Source of the DNA: Marinobacter vinifirmus | GTDB lineage: Bacteria; Pseudomonadota; Gammaproteobacteria; Pseudomonadales; Oleiphilaceae | Direction: 5' to 3' | Length of the DNA: 64,000 bases | Assembly: GCF_002258215.1 (NCBI RefSeq) | Contig: NZ_NEFY01000009.1 | Span: 61,070-125,069, forward strand | In this document: positions 35,983 through 45,160 of the stretch, piece after piece | How the letters are laid out: the number at the start of each line of letters is the position of its first letter | Position numbering within the stretch: the stretch's first letter is position 1 | Program-made: the position numbers and the translations under genes | Notes under the pieces: generated by a model | Seen by the model: the letters and a program-made list of their open reading frames with translations, nothing else | What the model was told of the DNA's origin: nothing | The model's database searches: none

Positions 35983-37758
35983 ATGAGATCGAACAAATTC
36001 GGGATTCGCATTGCCGCCAGTGCACTGGCACTGGCCGTATCCTGCGGGGCCCATGCGGTAACCGATGAAGATATTCTGAAAGACGCCGAAACCACCGACG
36101 ACATCGTTAGCTATGGCATGGGCCTCCAGGGCCAGCGCTTCAGCCCGCTGACGGACCTGAATACCGACAATGTAAAACACCTGCAGCCGGTGTGGGGCTT
36201 TGCCTTTGGTGGTGAGAAAATGAGGGGGCAGGAATCCCAGCCCATGATCAAGGACGGCGTGATGTATGTAACGGCTTCCTATTCCCGTGTCTATGCCATT
36301 GATGTGAAGGCCGGTGAGGAAATCTGGCAGTACGATGCCCGGCTGCCGGATGGCATCATGCCTTGCTGCGACGTGGTTAACCGGGGTGTGGCGCTGTATA
36401 ACGACAAGGTGATCTTCGGCACCCTGGACGCAAAGCTGGTGGCGCTGAATAAAGACACCGGCAAGCCCATGTGGATCAAGAAAGTAGCTGATTACCAGGC
36501 AGGTTATGCCATCACAGCTGCACCACTGATTGTTAAGGGCAAAGTGATCACCGGCGTATCCGGCGGTGAATTCGGTATTGTGGGTAAGGTAGAGGCCTAC
36601 GACGCTAACACTGGTGACCTGATGTGGACCCGTCCGACCGTTGAAGGCCACATGGGGTACGTCTACAAAGACGGCAAGAAAATCGAGAGCGGTATTTCTG
36701 GTGGTAAAGCCGGACAGACCTGGCCGGGCGATATGTGGAAAAATGGTGGTGCTGCAACCTGGCTGGGCGGCACCTACGATGAAGAGACCGACTCTCTGTT
36801 CTTTGGCACAGGCAACCCGGCTCCCTGGAACTCTCATCTGCGCCCGGGCGACAATCTGTTCTCGTCTTCACGCCTGGCCATTGATCCTGATGATGGCAGC
36901 ATCAAGTGGCACTTCCAGACCACGCCCCATGACGGCTGGGATTACGATGGCGTAAACGAGTTGATCTCGTTTGATCTTAAGGAAAACGGCAAGACCATCA
37001 AAGCGGCGGCTACTGCTGACCGTAACGGCTTCTTCTACGTGCTTAACCGCGAGAACGGTGATTTCATTCGCGGCTTCCCGTTTGTCGACAAGATCACCTG
37101 GGCCGAAGGCCTGGATCCGGAAACTGGCCGGCCGATCTTTGCCGAAAACGGTCGCCCTGGTGACCCCTCGAACTCTGAGGCAGGCAAGGGTGAAACGGTT
37201 GTGGCCCAACCGGCCTTCCTGGGAGGCAAGAACTGGATGCCCATGGCCTACAGCCCGGAAACCGAGCTCTTCTACGTACCGTCGAACGAGTGGTCGATGG
37301 ACATCTGGAACGAGCCAGTTTCCTATAAGAAGGGCGCGGCTTTCCTGGGTGCTGGCTTCACCATCAAGCCCGCGAATGAAGACTATATCGGCGTGCTCCG
37401 GGCCATGGATCCGAAAACTGGTGAGGAAGTCTGGCGCTACGAGAACCCGGCCCCTCTTTGGGGTGGCGTAATGACCACTGCGGGAGACCTGGTGTTCACA
37501 GGAACCCCGGAAGGCTACCTGAAAGCCTTTGATGCGAAGACCGGCGAAGAACTCTACAAGTTCAATACCGGTTCAGGCGTGGTTGGTACACCGGTCACCT
37601 GGACCATGGATGGCGAACAGTACGTGTCTGTCCTCTCTGGCTGGGGTGGTGCTGTACCCCTTTGGGGCGGGGAAGTGGCCAAGGTGGTCAAGGATTTCAA
37701 CCAAGGTGGTATGGTCTGGACGTTCAAGCTGCCCAAGGATCGTGTTGCCGCTAAATAA
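35983..37758 (+). CDS. pedH: PQQ-dependent alcohol dehydrogenase, lanthanide type (PedH-like)
   Basis: This is a 591-residue soluble quinoprotein with a signal peptide (cut near CGAHA-VT) and the PQQ ring Cys pair [10 protein letters not shown]. The catalytic Asp320 is followed two residues later by Asp322 ([13 protein letters not shown]). An Asp at this +2 position is the established mark of lanthanide-dependent enzymes (XoxF, PedH), where it helps bind the metal, while calcium enzymes have Ala, Ser or Thr. It lies beside the calcium-type exaA. GGAG lies nine bases before ATG 35983; an upstream frame to 35875 has no signal peptide. Metal dependence is inferred from the motif. Confidence 0.92.
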   Translation: MRSNKFGIRIAASALALAVSCGAHAVTDEDILKDAETTDDIVSYGMGLQGQRFSPLTDLNTDNVKHLQPVWGFAFGGEKMRGQESQPMIKDGVMYVTASYSRVYAIDVKAGEEIWQYDARLPDGIMPCCDVVNRGVALYNDKVIFGTLDAKLVALNKDTGKPMWIKKVADYQAGYAITAAPLIVKGKVITGVSGGEFGIVGKVEAYDANTGDLMWTRPTVEGHMGYVYKDGKKIESGISGGKAGQTWPGDMWKNGGAATWLGGTYDEETDSLFFGTGNPAPWNSHLRPGDNLFSSSRLAIDPDDGSIKWHFQTTPHDGWDYDGVNELISFDLKENGKTIKAAATADRNGFFYVLNRENGDFIRGFPFVDKITWAEGLDPETGRPIFAENGRPGDPSNSEAGKGETVVAQPAFLGGKNWMPMAYSPETELFYVPSNEWSMDIWNEPVSYKKGAAFLGAGFTIKPANEDYIGVLRAMDPKTGEEVWRYENPAPLWGGVMTTAGDLVFTGTPEGYLKAFDAKTGEELYKFNTGSGVVGTPVTWTMDGEQYVSVLSGWGGAVPLWGGEVAKVVKDFNQGGMVWTFKLPKDRVAAK

Positions 37759-37778
37759 GCTGAGTTGAGTGTCTCTTC

Positions 37779-37804
37779 GGGCTGCCTGCGGGTGGCCCTT
37801 TTTT
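37779..37804 (+). terminator. Terminator of the lanthanide-type dehydrogenase gene
   Basis: GGGC...GCCC forms a hairpin (37779-37798), with CC/GG pairs inside, followed by TTTTTT. It lies 20 bp after the stop codon. Confidence 0.75.
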
Positions 37805-37833
37805 ATCTTTGCGATTGCCGGCACCCCGGCATC

Positions 37834-37851
37834 TACTACCAAGGTACCAGT
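37834..37851 (+). promoter_or_regulatory. Class A box upstream of the aldehyde dehydrogenase
   Basis: TACTACCAAGGTACCAGT shares the TACTACCAAG core with 34244 and 35847 and the following GGWAC with the 34244 copy. It ends 110 bp before the ATG at 37962. Confidence 0.5.
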
Positions 37852-37961
37852 GGTTCCCCTCCAACGAATCATTCACGAATCAGCGTGTGGCGACTACATT
37901 GAATACGTAAACGCGAAAGGCCGCGTTGCCAAGCGACAAACACAACAAAGAGGTCAACGTC

Positions 37962-39482
37962 ATGATCTACGCACAACCAGGTAAGGAAGGCTCCGTTGTT
38001 TCATTCAAATCCCGCTACGAGAACTACATTGGCGGTGAATGGGTAGCGCCGGTAAAAGGCCAGTATTTCGAGAACATCACGCCGGTAACCGGCGAAGTTT
38101 TCTGTGAAATTCCGCGTTCCAGCGCTGAAGACATCGAGCTGGCGCTCGACGCCGCCCACAAGGCCGCGCCGGCCTGGGGCAAAACATCACCTACAGAGCG
38201 TTCCAACATCCTGCTTAAAATTGCTGATCGTATCGAGGCCAATCTCGAAAAGCTGGCGGTGGCGGAGACCTGGGACAACGGCAAGGCCGTTCGTGAAACC
38301 CTGAATGCCGACATCCCGCTGGCGGCCGACCACTTCCGTTACTTCGCAGGCTGCCTGCGTGCCCAGGAAGGTCACATGGGTGAGATCGACCACAACACCG
38401 TAGCTTATCATTTCCATGAACCGCTGGGCGTGGTTGGCCAGATTATCCCCTGGAACTTCCCGCTGCTGATGGCGGCCTGGAAGCTGGGCCCATGCCTGGC
38501 CGCCGGTAACTGCACCGTGCTGAAACCCGCCGAGCAGACCCCGGCCAGCATCCTGGTGCTGATGGAAATCATTGGCGACTTGCTGCCGCCGGGCGTGCTC
38601 AACATTGTCAACGGCTACGGCATCGAAGCCGGCCAGGCCCTGGCCACCAGCAAGCGTATTGCCAAGATCGCCTTCACTGGCTCCACCCCGGTTGGCTCGC
38701 ACATCCTCAAGTGTGCAGCCGAAAACATTATTCCGTCCACGGTTGAGCTGGGTGGCAAGTCCCCGAACATCTATTTCTCTGATGTGATGAAGGCAGAGCC
38801 GGAGTTCATCGACAAGTGCGTGGAAGGCCTGGTGCTGGCGTTCTTCAACCAGGGCGAAGTCTGCACCTGCCCGTCACGGGCGCTGGTTCAGGAAGATATG
38901 TTCGAAGAGTTCATGCAGAAAGTGGTTGAGCGCACCAAGGCCATCAAGCGTGGCAACCCGTTGGATACCGACGTTCAGGTTGGTGCTCAGGCGTCCAAGG
39001 AACAGTTCGACAAAATCATGTCGTACATGGAAATTGGTCGTCAGGAAGGCGCGGTTGTGCTGACCGGTGGTGACCGCGAGCACCTGGAAGGCGAGTTCAA
39101 CAACGGTTTCTACATCCAGCCGACCCTGTTCAAGGGCGACAACAAGATGCGGGTGTTCCAGGAAGAAATCTTTGGCCCGGTGGTGGGTGTCACCACCTTC
39201 AAAACCGAGGAAGAAGCCCTGGCCATCGCCAACGACACCGAGTTTGGTCTGGGTGCCGGCGTGTGGACCCGCGACACCAATCTTGCGTACCGCATGGGCC
39301 GCAATATCCAGGCCGGTCGGGTCTGGATGAACTGCTACCACGCATACCCTGCCCACGCGGCCTTCGGTGGTTACAAGAAGTCCGGTGTTGGCCGCGAGAC
39401 CCACAAGATGGCGCTGGAACACTATCAGCAGACCAAGTGTATGTTGACCAGCTACGACACCAACCCTCTCGGGTTCTTCTGA
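37962..39482 (+). CDS. exaC: NAD-dependent aldehyde dehydrogenase (ExaC/AldB type)
   Basis: This is a 506-residue cytoplasmic aldehyde dehydrogenase. The cofactor loop is [13 protein letters not shown], the catalytic Glu is in [11 protein letters not shown], and the catalytic Cys in [13 protein letters not shown]. Of the two Cys there, the first is in the position of the usual nucleophile. High similarity to ExaC/AldB (Pseudomonas) oxidising acetaldehyde to acetate. It would take the aldehyde made by the two quinoproteins. ATG 37962 has AGAGG upstream; the frame runs back to 37926 but has no ribosome site there. The class A box upstream suggests co-regulation with the dehydrogenases. Confidence 0.92.
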   Translation: MIYAQPGKEGSVVSFKSRYENYIGGEWVAPVKGQYFENITPVTGEVFCEIPRSSAEDIELALDAAHKAAPAWGKTSPTERSNILLKIADRIEANLEKLAVAETWDNGKAVRETLNADIPLAADHFRYFAGCLRAQEGHMGEIDHNTVAYHFHEPLGVVGQIIPWNFPLLMAAWKLGPCLAAGNCTVLKPAEQTPASILVLMEIIGDLLPPGVLNIVNGYGIEAGQALATSKRIAKIAFTGSTPVGSHILKCAAENIIPSTVELGGKSPNIYFSDVMKAEPEFIDKCVEGLVLAFFNQGEVCTCPSRALVQEDMFEEFMQKVVERTKAIKRGNPLDTDVQVGAQASKEQFDKIMSYMEIGRQEGAVVLTGGDREHLEGEFNNGFYIQPTLFKGDNKMRVFQEEIFGPVVGVTTFKTEEEALAIANDTEFGLGAGVWTRDTNLAYRMGRNIQAGRVWMNCYHAYPAHAAFGGYKKSGVGRETHKMALEHYQQTKCMLTSYDTNPLGFF

Positions 39483-39498
39483 TCTGCAAGCGGCAGTT

Positions 39499-39520
39499 GG
39501 GGCCCGCCCGCCTGGGCCCC
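39499..39520 (+). terminator. GC hairpin after the aldehyde dehydrogenase
   Basis: GGGGCCC and GGGCCCC form a 7-bp stem with an 8-base loop, followed by GTTTCG. It lies 16 bp after the stop, but the U-tract is poor. A better terminator follows at 39614. Confidence 0.45.
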
Positions 39521-39613
39521 GTTTCGTGTGAAAGCACAGGGACTGTGCATTTGTTGGGCCCGGCACCTGCCGGGCTGCTCTCCGGAGCACGGGATAGATC
39601 TACCAACCTCTTC

Positions 39614-39637
39614 AGGCCCCTCCCAGGGCCTTTTTTT
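39614..39637 (+). terminator. Rho-independent terminator between exaC and acuI
   Basis: AGGCCC and GGGCCT form a stem around CTCCCA, followed by a run of seven T. This is a standard intrinsic terminator. Two further short hairpins lie between it and the exaC stop codon. Confidence 0.75.
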
Positions 39638-39755
39638 GTTCTCTGTTGTTAAAACGGTATACGCTACAGTGAGAATGGATCCACAAACTGTTTGTGTCTG
39701 GGGTTCGCCATCGTAAATCTGGCGTGTTCCTCGATAACTGATCTCTGGAGGGCAG

Positions 39756-40739
39756 ATGTTCAAAGGTATTCTGATTGAAGGCAGTCGGGGCGATCAGCAG
39801 GTTTCTCTCAAATCCATTGATGAAGCACGGTTGCCGGAAGGCGATGTGACAGTGGATGTTGCGTACAGCACCCTGAACTACAAGGACGGCTTGGCTATCA
39901 CCGGCCGTGCGCCCATCGCCAAGACCTATCCGATGGTTCCGGGTATTGACCTTGCTGGTGTGGTGACTGAATCGTCCAACCCCGACTTCAAGGCCGGAGA
40001 CGAAGTGGTGCTCAATGGCTGGGGAGTGGGTGAGAAACACTGGGGCGGCCTGGCCCAGAAAGCCCGGCTTTCGGGTGACTGGCTGATCCCGCTGCAGGCG
40101 CCGTTCACGGCCCGCCAGGCCATGGCCATCGGCACCGCGGGTTACACCGCCATGCTGTGTGTCATCGCTCTGGAGAAACACGGCGTTAAGCCAGAATCCG
40201 GCGACATCCTGGTAACCGGTGCTACAGGTGGTGTTGGCAGCGTGGCGGTGGCCATTCTGGCCAAGCTGGGCTACTCGGTGACTGCGGTAACGGGCAGGCC
40301 GGAAGAGGAAGCTTACCTGAAATCCCTGGGCGCCAAACAGATTCTGGACCGGGCCGAATTGAGTGAGCCGGGCAAACCGCTGGCCCGGGAAACCTGGGCA
40401 GGTGCTGTGGATGTGGCCGGCGGCCAGGTACTGGCCAATGTTTGTGCGGGCATGAAGTATCACGGGGTAGTGGCCGCGTGTGGCCTGGCAGCCGGCATGG
40501 ATCTTCCGGCAACCGTGGCTCCGTTCATCCTGCGTGGCGTGACCCTGTGTGGCATCGACAGTGTGATGGCCCCGAAAGCGGACCGGGTGTATGCCTGGAA
40601 GCGCCTGGCCGAGGATCTGTCTCCGGAACTGCTGGACAGCATGATCACCGAAGTGGCCTTTGATGATGCCATCGACGCCGCTGGCCGGCTGATGGATGGC
40701 AAGATTCGTGGTCGTATCGTAATCCCCGTGGCGGGCTGA
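39756..40739 (+). CDS. acuI: Acrylyl-CoA reductase AcuI/YhdH-type quinone oxidoreductase
   Basis: This is a 327-residue MDR-family NADPH oxidoreductase of the YhdH/AcuI group: [30 protein letters not shown] at the start and [21 protein letters not shown], the cofactor-binding GxGxxG region. It lacks the catalytic zinc ligands of alcohol dehydrogenases. AcuI reduces acryloyl-CoA to propionyl-CoA and detoxifies acrylate from DMSP, which fits a marine bacterium. Substrate assignment is by family. It has its own upstream terminator and GGAGG site, so it need not belong to the ethanol regulon. It converges with the NosR-like gene, 1 bp apart. Confidence 0.85.
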   Translation: MFKGILIEGSRGDQQVSLKSIDEARLPEGDVTVDVAYSTLNYKDGLAITGRAPIAKTYPMVPGIDLAGVVTESSNPDFKAGDEVVLNGWGVGEKHWGGLAQKARLSGDWLIPLQAPFTARQAMAIGTAGYTAMLCVIALEKHGVKPESGDILVTGATGGVGSVAVAILAKLGYSVTAVTGRPEEEAYLKSLGAKQILDRAELSEPGKPLARETWAGAVDVAGGQVLANVCAGMKYHGVVAACGLAAGMDLPATVAPFILRGVTLCGIDSVMAPKADRVYAWKRLAEDLSPELLDSMITEVAFDDAIDAAGRLMDGKIRGRIVIPVAG

Positions 40740-40740
40740 A

Positions 40741-42849
40741 TCAGGCCCCGACCGCATCCGTGGCCAGGATCCGTGCCTGTTTTTGCCGTTGTTTGTTGCG
40801 AACAATGGCATCCACGCACTGGTTCTGGTCACGCAATATCACCACACATTCCAGGCACTGGATGCACTCGTCATAGTCCACCCGACCATCCTTGCGAATG
40901 GCGTTAATGCCACACTCGTTCTTGCAGTGCTGGCAGGGCTGCCCGCAGCGTTTGACCCGTTCCAGCCAGCTGAACAGACGGAAGCGCCCCAGTACCGCCA
41001 GCCCTGCACCCAGCGGGCACAGGTAGCGGCAGTAGAACTTGTGGATGAACATGCCGATGGCCAGCAGCGCCAGGGCATAGACCACGAACGGCCAGTAACG
41101 CACAAAGTACAGGGTGATGCTGGTTTTGAATGGCTCAACCTCCGCTAACTGCTCCGCTAGCGTTAACGAATGGAAAGCGGTGCCAACCAGAATCAGCAGA
41201 ATCGGGTATTTCAGTAATATCAGCCGGCGGTGCCACTGTTCCGGGACTCTGACCTGGCGCAACCCGAGCTTCTGGCCCAGCCAGGACAGCATTTCCTGTA
41301 GCGCCCCGAACGGACACAGCCAGCCGCAGAACAGCCCCCGCCCCCAGATAAAGAGAGTGACGAAGGTGTACGTCCAGAGAATGAAAATAATCGGATCCAG
41401 CAGGAACACGTTCAGGGAAAAACCGTCCCAAAGCGCCAGAAACAGCGTGTAGATGTTCACCACGGAAAGCTGGCCCTGGGCATAGAAGCCAATAAAGAAC
41501 AGGGTGAAGAACAAAAAGCCCCACCGAAACCGGTGTACCAGTTTCGGGTAACGGGTCAGGGTTTTCTGGCGGGCAAAGAACACGGTTAATAAGGCCAGGC
41601 TTGTTACCAGCAGACTGATTTGCCACCAGCGCTCTTTCCACAGCCCTACCCAGACCGGCTCCCGGCCTTGTTGCGGGTCGGGTTCCAGCTCCACGGTTTC
41701 AAACAGCTCGCCGGCAAAGGTGACGGGCATGGTGAAGCGGGCGTTGTCGGATACCAGGTGGTTGCGCGGCAGCGACACATCCAGGTGAAAACCTGACTCA
41801 GCACCCGGGTTGAACCCGGCATTGCCGCCTATCCGGAACAGGTTCATGGCATCCATGGCTGGCGCCCCCTGCGCCGCAATGGTTTGCCCCGGCTCCAGCC
41901 AGTTCAGGTCGCGCATCTCGATGGCTAGCTGGCCCTGATTCAGGCCAATCCGGCTGGGAGTGCTGCCGGGTACAAAGTCCGGACTGATGTGGGGGTATAC
42001 CCCGCGCGACAACACCAACATTACCTTGCCCTGATCGGCCAGTCGTTGCCTGAAGGCCTTGTAGGCCTGGTCGCCCAGCAGGTTTCTGCCCACCATGGGG
42101 GAATTCATGTAGGCGTAGTAAACCTCTGAAAAGGGTTCTCCGGGTACAGGTTCAAGATCCATCGGGTAGTCAGATAGAGACCGCCCGACTTCGGCCTCTA
42201 CCGCCTCGGCAGACAGCGTGGCTTTGTGGATATAGCCGCGATCCAGCATCTGCTGCCAGGTCAGTGGCTCATAGAAATCCTGCCGGGCCCTGGTTGGCGT
42301 GGCCTGTGCAAAGCCTTCCAGTTTTTTGCGTGCCACCTGCAGTGCAGATGACAGAACACTGTCGTTGATGATCAGTACGGAGACAGTCGCCTTGCTGACA
42401 CCATCGAAATACACCTGATTGCCGCTGTTGTTGCGGGCAGAACGGCTCGAGGCCTGGACAATGATCTGCTCGGTCAGGGAGCGTCCTTCGTACTGGTCGA
42501 CAAACTCGGTTAGCGGCCCTTCCCCAAGGCCATGGAGGAAGACAGGCTCGTGATGGTGGAGTACTTTTACTCCGGTGAACCGGCCTTTGGTGTCCAGCCC
42601 GATCATCATGGTGATGGGTTTACCGGCGAAGCCCTGAAGTTTCACGAAATCGGTGGAAACGTAGGCGTAGCCTAGAAGTTCCTGTAGTTGATACACCGGG
42701 TATACCGGAAAATCGGGCAGTTTGTCCTCAATCACCGTGGCGGAGGGGAACAGGTCCTGGATGACGGCTCGGGTTTCTTCCGGCGGCTCTGTGGCGTGGC
42801 TGTGGGAAGACAACACCAGCAGGATCATAAGCAACACGCGCCCGACCAT
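40741..42849 (-). CDS. NosR/NirI-family FMN and Fe-S membrane protein
   Basis: This is a 702-residue membrane protein. It has an N-terminal signal/anchor, a periplasmic FMN-binding domain (QVYFDGVSKATVSVLIIND, with the T-type FMN attachment motif), about six membrane helices (430-640), two CxxxCP motifs (FCGWLCPFGALQE and YCRYLCPLGAG), and a C-terminal ferredoxin-like part (CGQPCQHCKNECG and CIQCLECVV). NosR passes electrons across the membrane to nitrous-oxide reductase; here no nos genes are near. Divergent from pqqA, it may serve the PQQ pathway or the regulon. ATG 42849 has AGGAG upstream; an earlier start at 42912 has no signal. Confidence 0.83.
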   Translation of the reverse strand: MVGRVLLMILLVLSSHSHATEPPEETRAVIQDLFPSATVIEDKLPDFPVYPVYQLQELLGYAYVSTDFVKLQGFAGKPITMMIGLDTKGRFTGVKVLHHHEPVFLHGLGEGPLTEFVDQYEGRSLTEQIIVQASSRSARNNSGNQVYFDGVSKATVSVLIINDSVLSSALQVARKKLEGFAQATPTRARQDFYEPLTWQQMLDRGYIHKATLSAEAVEAEVGRSLSDYPMDLEPVPGEPFSEVYYAYMNSPMVGRNLLGDQAYKAFRQRLADQGKVMLVLSRGVYPHISPDFVPGSTPSRIGLNQGQLAIEMRDLNWLEPGQTIAAQGAPAMDAMNLFRIGGNAGFNPGAESGFHLDVSLPRNHLVSDNARFTMPVTFAGELFETVELEPDPQQGREPVWVGLWKERWWQISLLVTSLALLTVFFARQKTLTRYPKLVHRFRWGFLFFTLFFIGFYAQGQLSVVNIYTLFLALWDGFSLNVFLLDPIIFILWTYTFVTLFIWGRGLFCGWLCPFGALQEMLSWLGQKLGLRQVRVPEQWHRRLILLKYPILLILVGTAFHSLTLAEQLAEVEPFKTSITLYFVRYWPFVVYALALLAIGMFIHKFYCRYLCPLGAGLAVLGRFRLFSWLERVKRCGQPCQHCKNECGINAIRKDGRVDYDECIQCLECVVILRDQNQCVDAIVRNKQRQKQARILATDAVGA

Positions 42850-42962
42850 GAGACTTCTCCTGACATTATTATTGTATCTGTCACATGTTAGGAGCCTGCC
42901 GGATAGCCTCAATAGAACCTCCGGGCCAAAGCGCTGCTACTTTAAGGCGGGCGAAAACAGTT

Positions 42963-42975
42963 CCAAAGTACCATA
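42963..42975 (+). promoter_or_regulatory. Class B box upstream of pqqA
   Basis: CCAAAGTACCATA lies 102 bp before the pqqA ATG, the same distance as the copy before the SsuABC-like operon. It is also 113 bp from the divergent NosR-like gene start, so it may serve both. Confidence 0.55.
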
Positions 42976-43077
42976 TGGTTGCCCGACCTCTGTCATTAGC
43001 ATGAAACCGTACCCCTGGCTTTTGCACGGGTGCCGATACATGCAACGCACTAATAATCATGACAAGAGGTGAACATC

Positions 43078-43149
43078 ATGTGGACCAAGCCAGCTTATGA
43101 AGACCTTCGCATCGGTTTCGAAGTAACCATGTACTTTGCCAACCGCTGA
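43078..43149 (+). CDS. pqqA: PQQ precursor peptide PqqA
   Basis: This is a 23-residue peptide, too short for most gene finders. It reads M-W-T-K-P-A-Y-E-D-L-R and on to EVTMYFANR. Glu15 and Tyr19, separated by three residues (EVTMY), are the Glu and Tyr that PqqE cross-links and that become PQQ. AGAGGTG lies upstream of the ATG. It is followed by a strong hairpin and then pqqB, C, D and E. Expression is probably driven from the class B box region 102 bp upstream. Confidence 0.97.
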   Translation: MWTKPAYEDLRIGFEVTMYFANR

Positions 43150-43154
43150 GAGCA

Positions 43155-43183
43155 CAGACAGCCAGCTCCGTGCTGGCTGTCTG
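43155..43183 (+). terminator. Strong hairpin between pqqA and pqqB
   Basis: CAGACAGCCAGC and GCTGGCTGTCTG form a perfect 12-bp stem with a 5-base loop (TCCGT), 5 bp after the pqqA stop and 22 bp before pqqB. The following ATTTCTG is a weak U-tract. A partial terminator or a 3-prime stabiliser would keep PqqA in excess over the enzymes, as the pathway needs. Confidence 0.75.
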
Positions 43184-43205
43184 ATTTCTGCCCAGGAGGT
43201 CTCCC

Positions 43206-44123
43206 ATGCAGATTCGAATTCTGGGTTCCGGGGCGGGCGGCGGTTTTCCCCAGTGGAACTGTAATTGCCGGAATTGTTCCGGTTTCCGCAACGGCACTCT
43301 CAACGCCCGCGCCCGTACCCAGTCATCCATTGCCATCAGTGAAGACGGCGAGTACTGGATTCTGTTCAACGCATCGCCGGACATCCGTGCACAGCTGGCA
43401 GACTTTCCCGCCATGCAGCCGGCCCGGGCACTCCGGGACACCGGTATCTCTGCCATTGTTCTGATGGATAGCCAGGTGGACCACACCACCGGCCTGCTAT
43501 CCCTCCGCGAGGGGCTGCCACTGGACATCTGGTGCACAGCCCAGGTGCGCGATGACCTGAGCAGCGGTTTTCCCTTGTTCAAGATGCTCCAGCACTGGAA
43601 TGGTGGGTTGAACTGGTGCGAAATTAACCCGTCCGAACAGCAACCGTTCAGTATTCCATGTGCTCCGTCGATCGAACTGACGGCCATTCCACTGCTCAGC
43701 AATGCGCCGCCTTACTCACCAAGGCGTGATAATCCGCATCCGGGGGACAACATCGGGCTGTTCATCCGAGACCGGGTGCGCAACCAGTCCCTGTTGTACG
43801 CTCCGGGCCTTGGCCAGCCGGATGAGCGTATCCGGGCCTGGATGCAGCGGGCGGATGTTTTGCTCGTAGATGGCACCGTGTGGCACGACGATGAAATGAT
43901 CCGGCAGGAGGTGGGAACCCGTACCGGCCAGCAAATGGGACACCTGGCCCAGGCCGGCGAAGGCGGTATGATCGAGCTGCTCGACAGTCTGCCAGCCAGC
44001 CGCAAGATACTTATTCACATCAACAATACCAATCCGATCCTGGACGAAGACTCACCCGAGCGTGCCTATCTGGCTGCCCACGGTATCGAAGTGTCCTGGG
44101 ATGGTATGCACATTGATCTGTGA
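43206..44123 (+). CDS. pqqB: Coenzyme PQQ synthesis protein PqqB
   Basis: This is a 305-residue metallo-beta-lactamase-fold protein. It starts [21 protein letters not shown], the conserved PqqB N-terminus with its Cys pair, and has the metal-site region [15 protein letters not shown] in place of the usual HxHxDH. PqqB hydroxylates the cross-linked Glu-Tyr dipeptide on the way to PQQ. CAGGAGG precedes the ATG. It is followed by pqqC within 10 bp. Confidence 0.95.
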   Translation: MQIRILGSGAGGGFPQWNCNCRNCSGFRNGTLNARARTQSSIAISEDGEYWILFNASPDIRAQLADFPAMQPARALRDTGISAIVLMDSQVDHTTGLLSLREGLPLDIWCTAQVRDDLSSGFPLFKMLQHWNGGLNWCEINPSEQQPFSIPCAPSIELTAIPLLSNAPPYSPRRDNPHPGDNIGLFIRDRVRNQSLLYAPGLGQPDERIRAWMQRADVLLVDGTVWHDDEMIRQEVGTRTGQQMGHLAQAGEGGMIELLDSLPASRKILIHINNTNPILDEDSPERAYLAAHGIEVSWDGMHIDL

Positions 44124-44130
44124 GGTTGCC

Positions 44131-44886
44131 ATGAACGCCAGAGCCAATACTCCGCTAAACCGCACAGACTTTGAGCAGGCGTTGCGGGCAAAAGGGGCTT
44201 ACTACCACATCCATCATCCCTTTCACCGGGCCATGTACGGTGGTGATTGCTCGCCAGAACAAATCCGTGGCTGGGTCGCCAATCGTTATTACTACCAGAT
44301 TAAGATTCCCCAGAAAGACGCCGCCATTATGGCGAACTGCCCGGATGCCTCGGTGCGCCGGCTGTGGTTGCAGCGGATTCTGGACCATGATGGCCACAGT
44401 GATGACGCCGGCGGCATCGAGGCCTGGTTGTTGCTGGCGGAAGCCGTAGGCCTCAGCCGTGAGGAAGTCGTTGACCAGCGCCATGTGCTGCCGGGCGTGC
44501 GGTTTGCGGTGGATGCCTATCTCAACTTTGCCCGCCGTGCCAGCTGGCAGGAGGCCGCGTGTTCGTCACTGACCGAACTGTTTGCGCCGGAGATCCACCA
44601 GTCCCGGCTGGACAGCTGGCCGGATCACTACCCGTGGATTGAGGCGGATGGATATCGCTACTTCCGCAAACGCCTGTCGGAAGCTCGTCGTGACGTGGAA
44701 CACGGGCTCTCGATTACCCTTGATCATTTTGTTACCGAGACGCAGCAACACCGGGCCCTGGAAATCCTGCAATTCAAACTGGATATTCTGTGGACCATGC
44801 TGGATGCCATGTCGATGGCCTATGTACACAATACGCCCCCATACCACACAGTCACCGGTGAGCAGGTCTGGCACCGGGGCTTGTAA
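44131..44886 (+). CDS. pqqC: Pyrroloquinoline-quinone synthase PqqC
   Basis: This is a 251-residue TenA-like all-helical oxidase performing the last step: cyclisation and eight-electron oxidation to PQQ. It has [37 protein letters not shown], with the active-site His residues, and later [21 protein letters not shown] chose ATG 44131 because it aligns with family starts and leaves 7 bp to pqqB; the open frame continues upstream to 44062 within pqqB. The order pqqA-B-C-D-E is complete and collinear. Confidence 0.96.
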   Translation: MNARANTPLNRTDFEQALRAKGAYYHIHHPFHRAMYGGDCSPEQIRGWVANRYYYQIKIPQKDAAIMANCPDASVRRLWLQRILDHDGHSDDAGGIEAWLLLAEAVGLSREEVVDQRHVLPGVRFAVDAYLNFARRASWQEAACSSLTELFAPEIHQSRLDSWPDHYPWIEADGYRYFRKRLSEARRDVEHGLSITLDHFVTETQQHRALEILQFKLDILWTMLDAMSMAYVHNTPPYHTVTGEQVWHRGL

Positions 44887-44896
44887 GGAGAGTGCC

Positions 44897-45160
44897 ATGG
44901 AAACCATTCCAAGATTGCGCCGTGGCTTCCGGTTCCAGTGGGAGCCTGCCCAGCAGAGCCATGTGTTGTTGTATCCGGAAGGCATGGTCAAGCTCAATGA
45001 CAGTGCCGGTGCGATTCTGGCCGAGGTGGATGGTGTGAAATCCCGGGCCGATATTGTGGCTGCGCTGGAAGCACGGTTCCCCGATGCGGGGGCTTTGTCG
45101 GACGACGTCTTCGCCTTCCTGGATGAGGCGAGCCGCCAACACTGGATCGAGTGGCTATGA
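44897..45160 (+). CDS. pqqD: PQQ peptide chaperone PqqD
   Basis: This is an 87-residue RiPP recognition element that binds PqqA and presents it to PqqE. The family pattern is clear: [37 protein letters not shown], the winged-helix core, then [11 protein letters not shown] and the C-terminal IEWL. The ATG at 44897 has AAGGAGAGTGCC upstream. Its TGA overlaps the pqqE ATG, so PqqD and PqqE are translated in step, as expected for partners. Confidence 0.95.
   Translation: METIPRLRRGFRFQWEPAQQSHVLLYPEGMVKLNDSAGAILAEVDGVKSRADIVAALEARFPDAGALSDDVFAFLDEASRQHWIEWL

Noticed and set aside
35746..36837. 363-residue open frame antisense to pedH
   Set aside because: The plus-strand frame has the full quinoprotein motifs; the minus frame has none.
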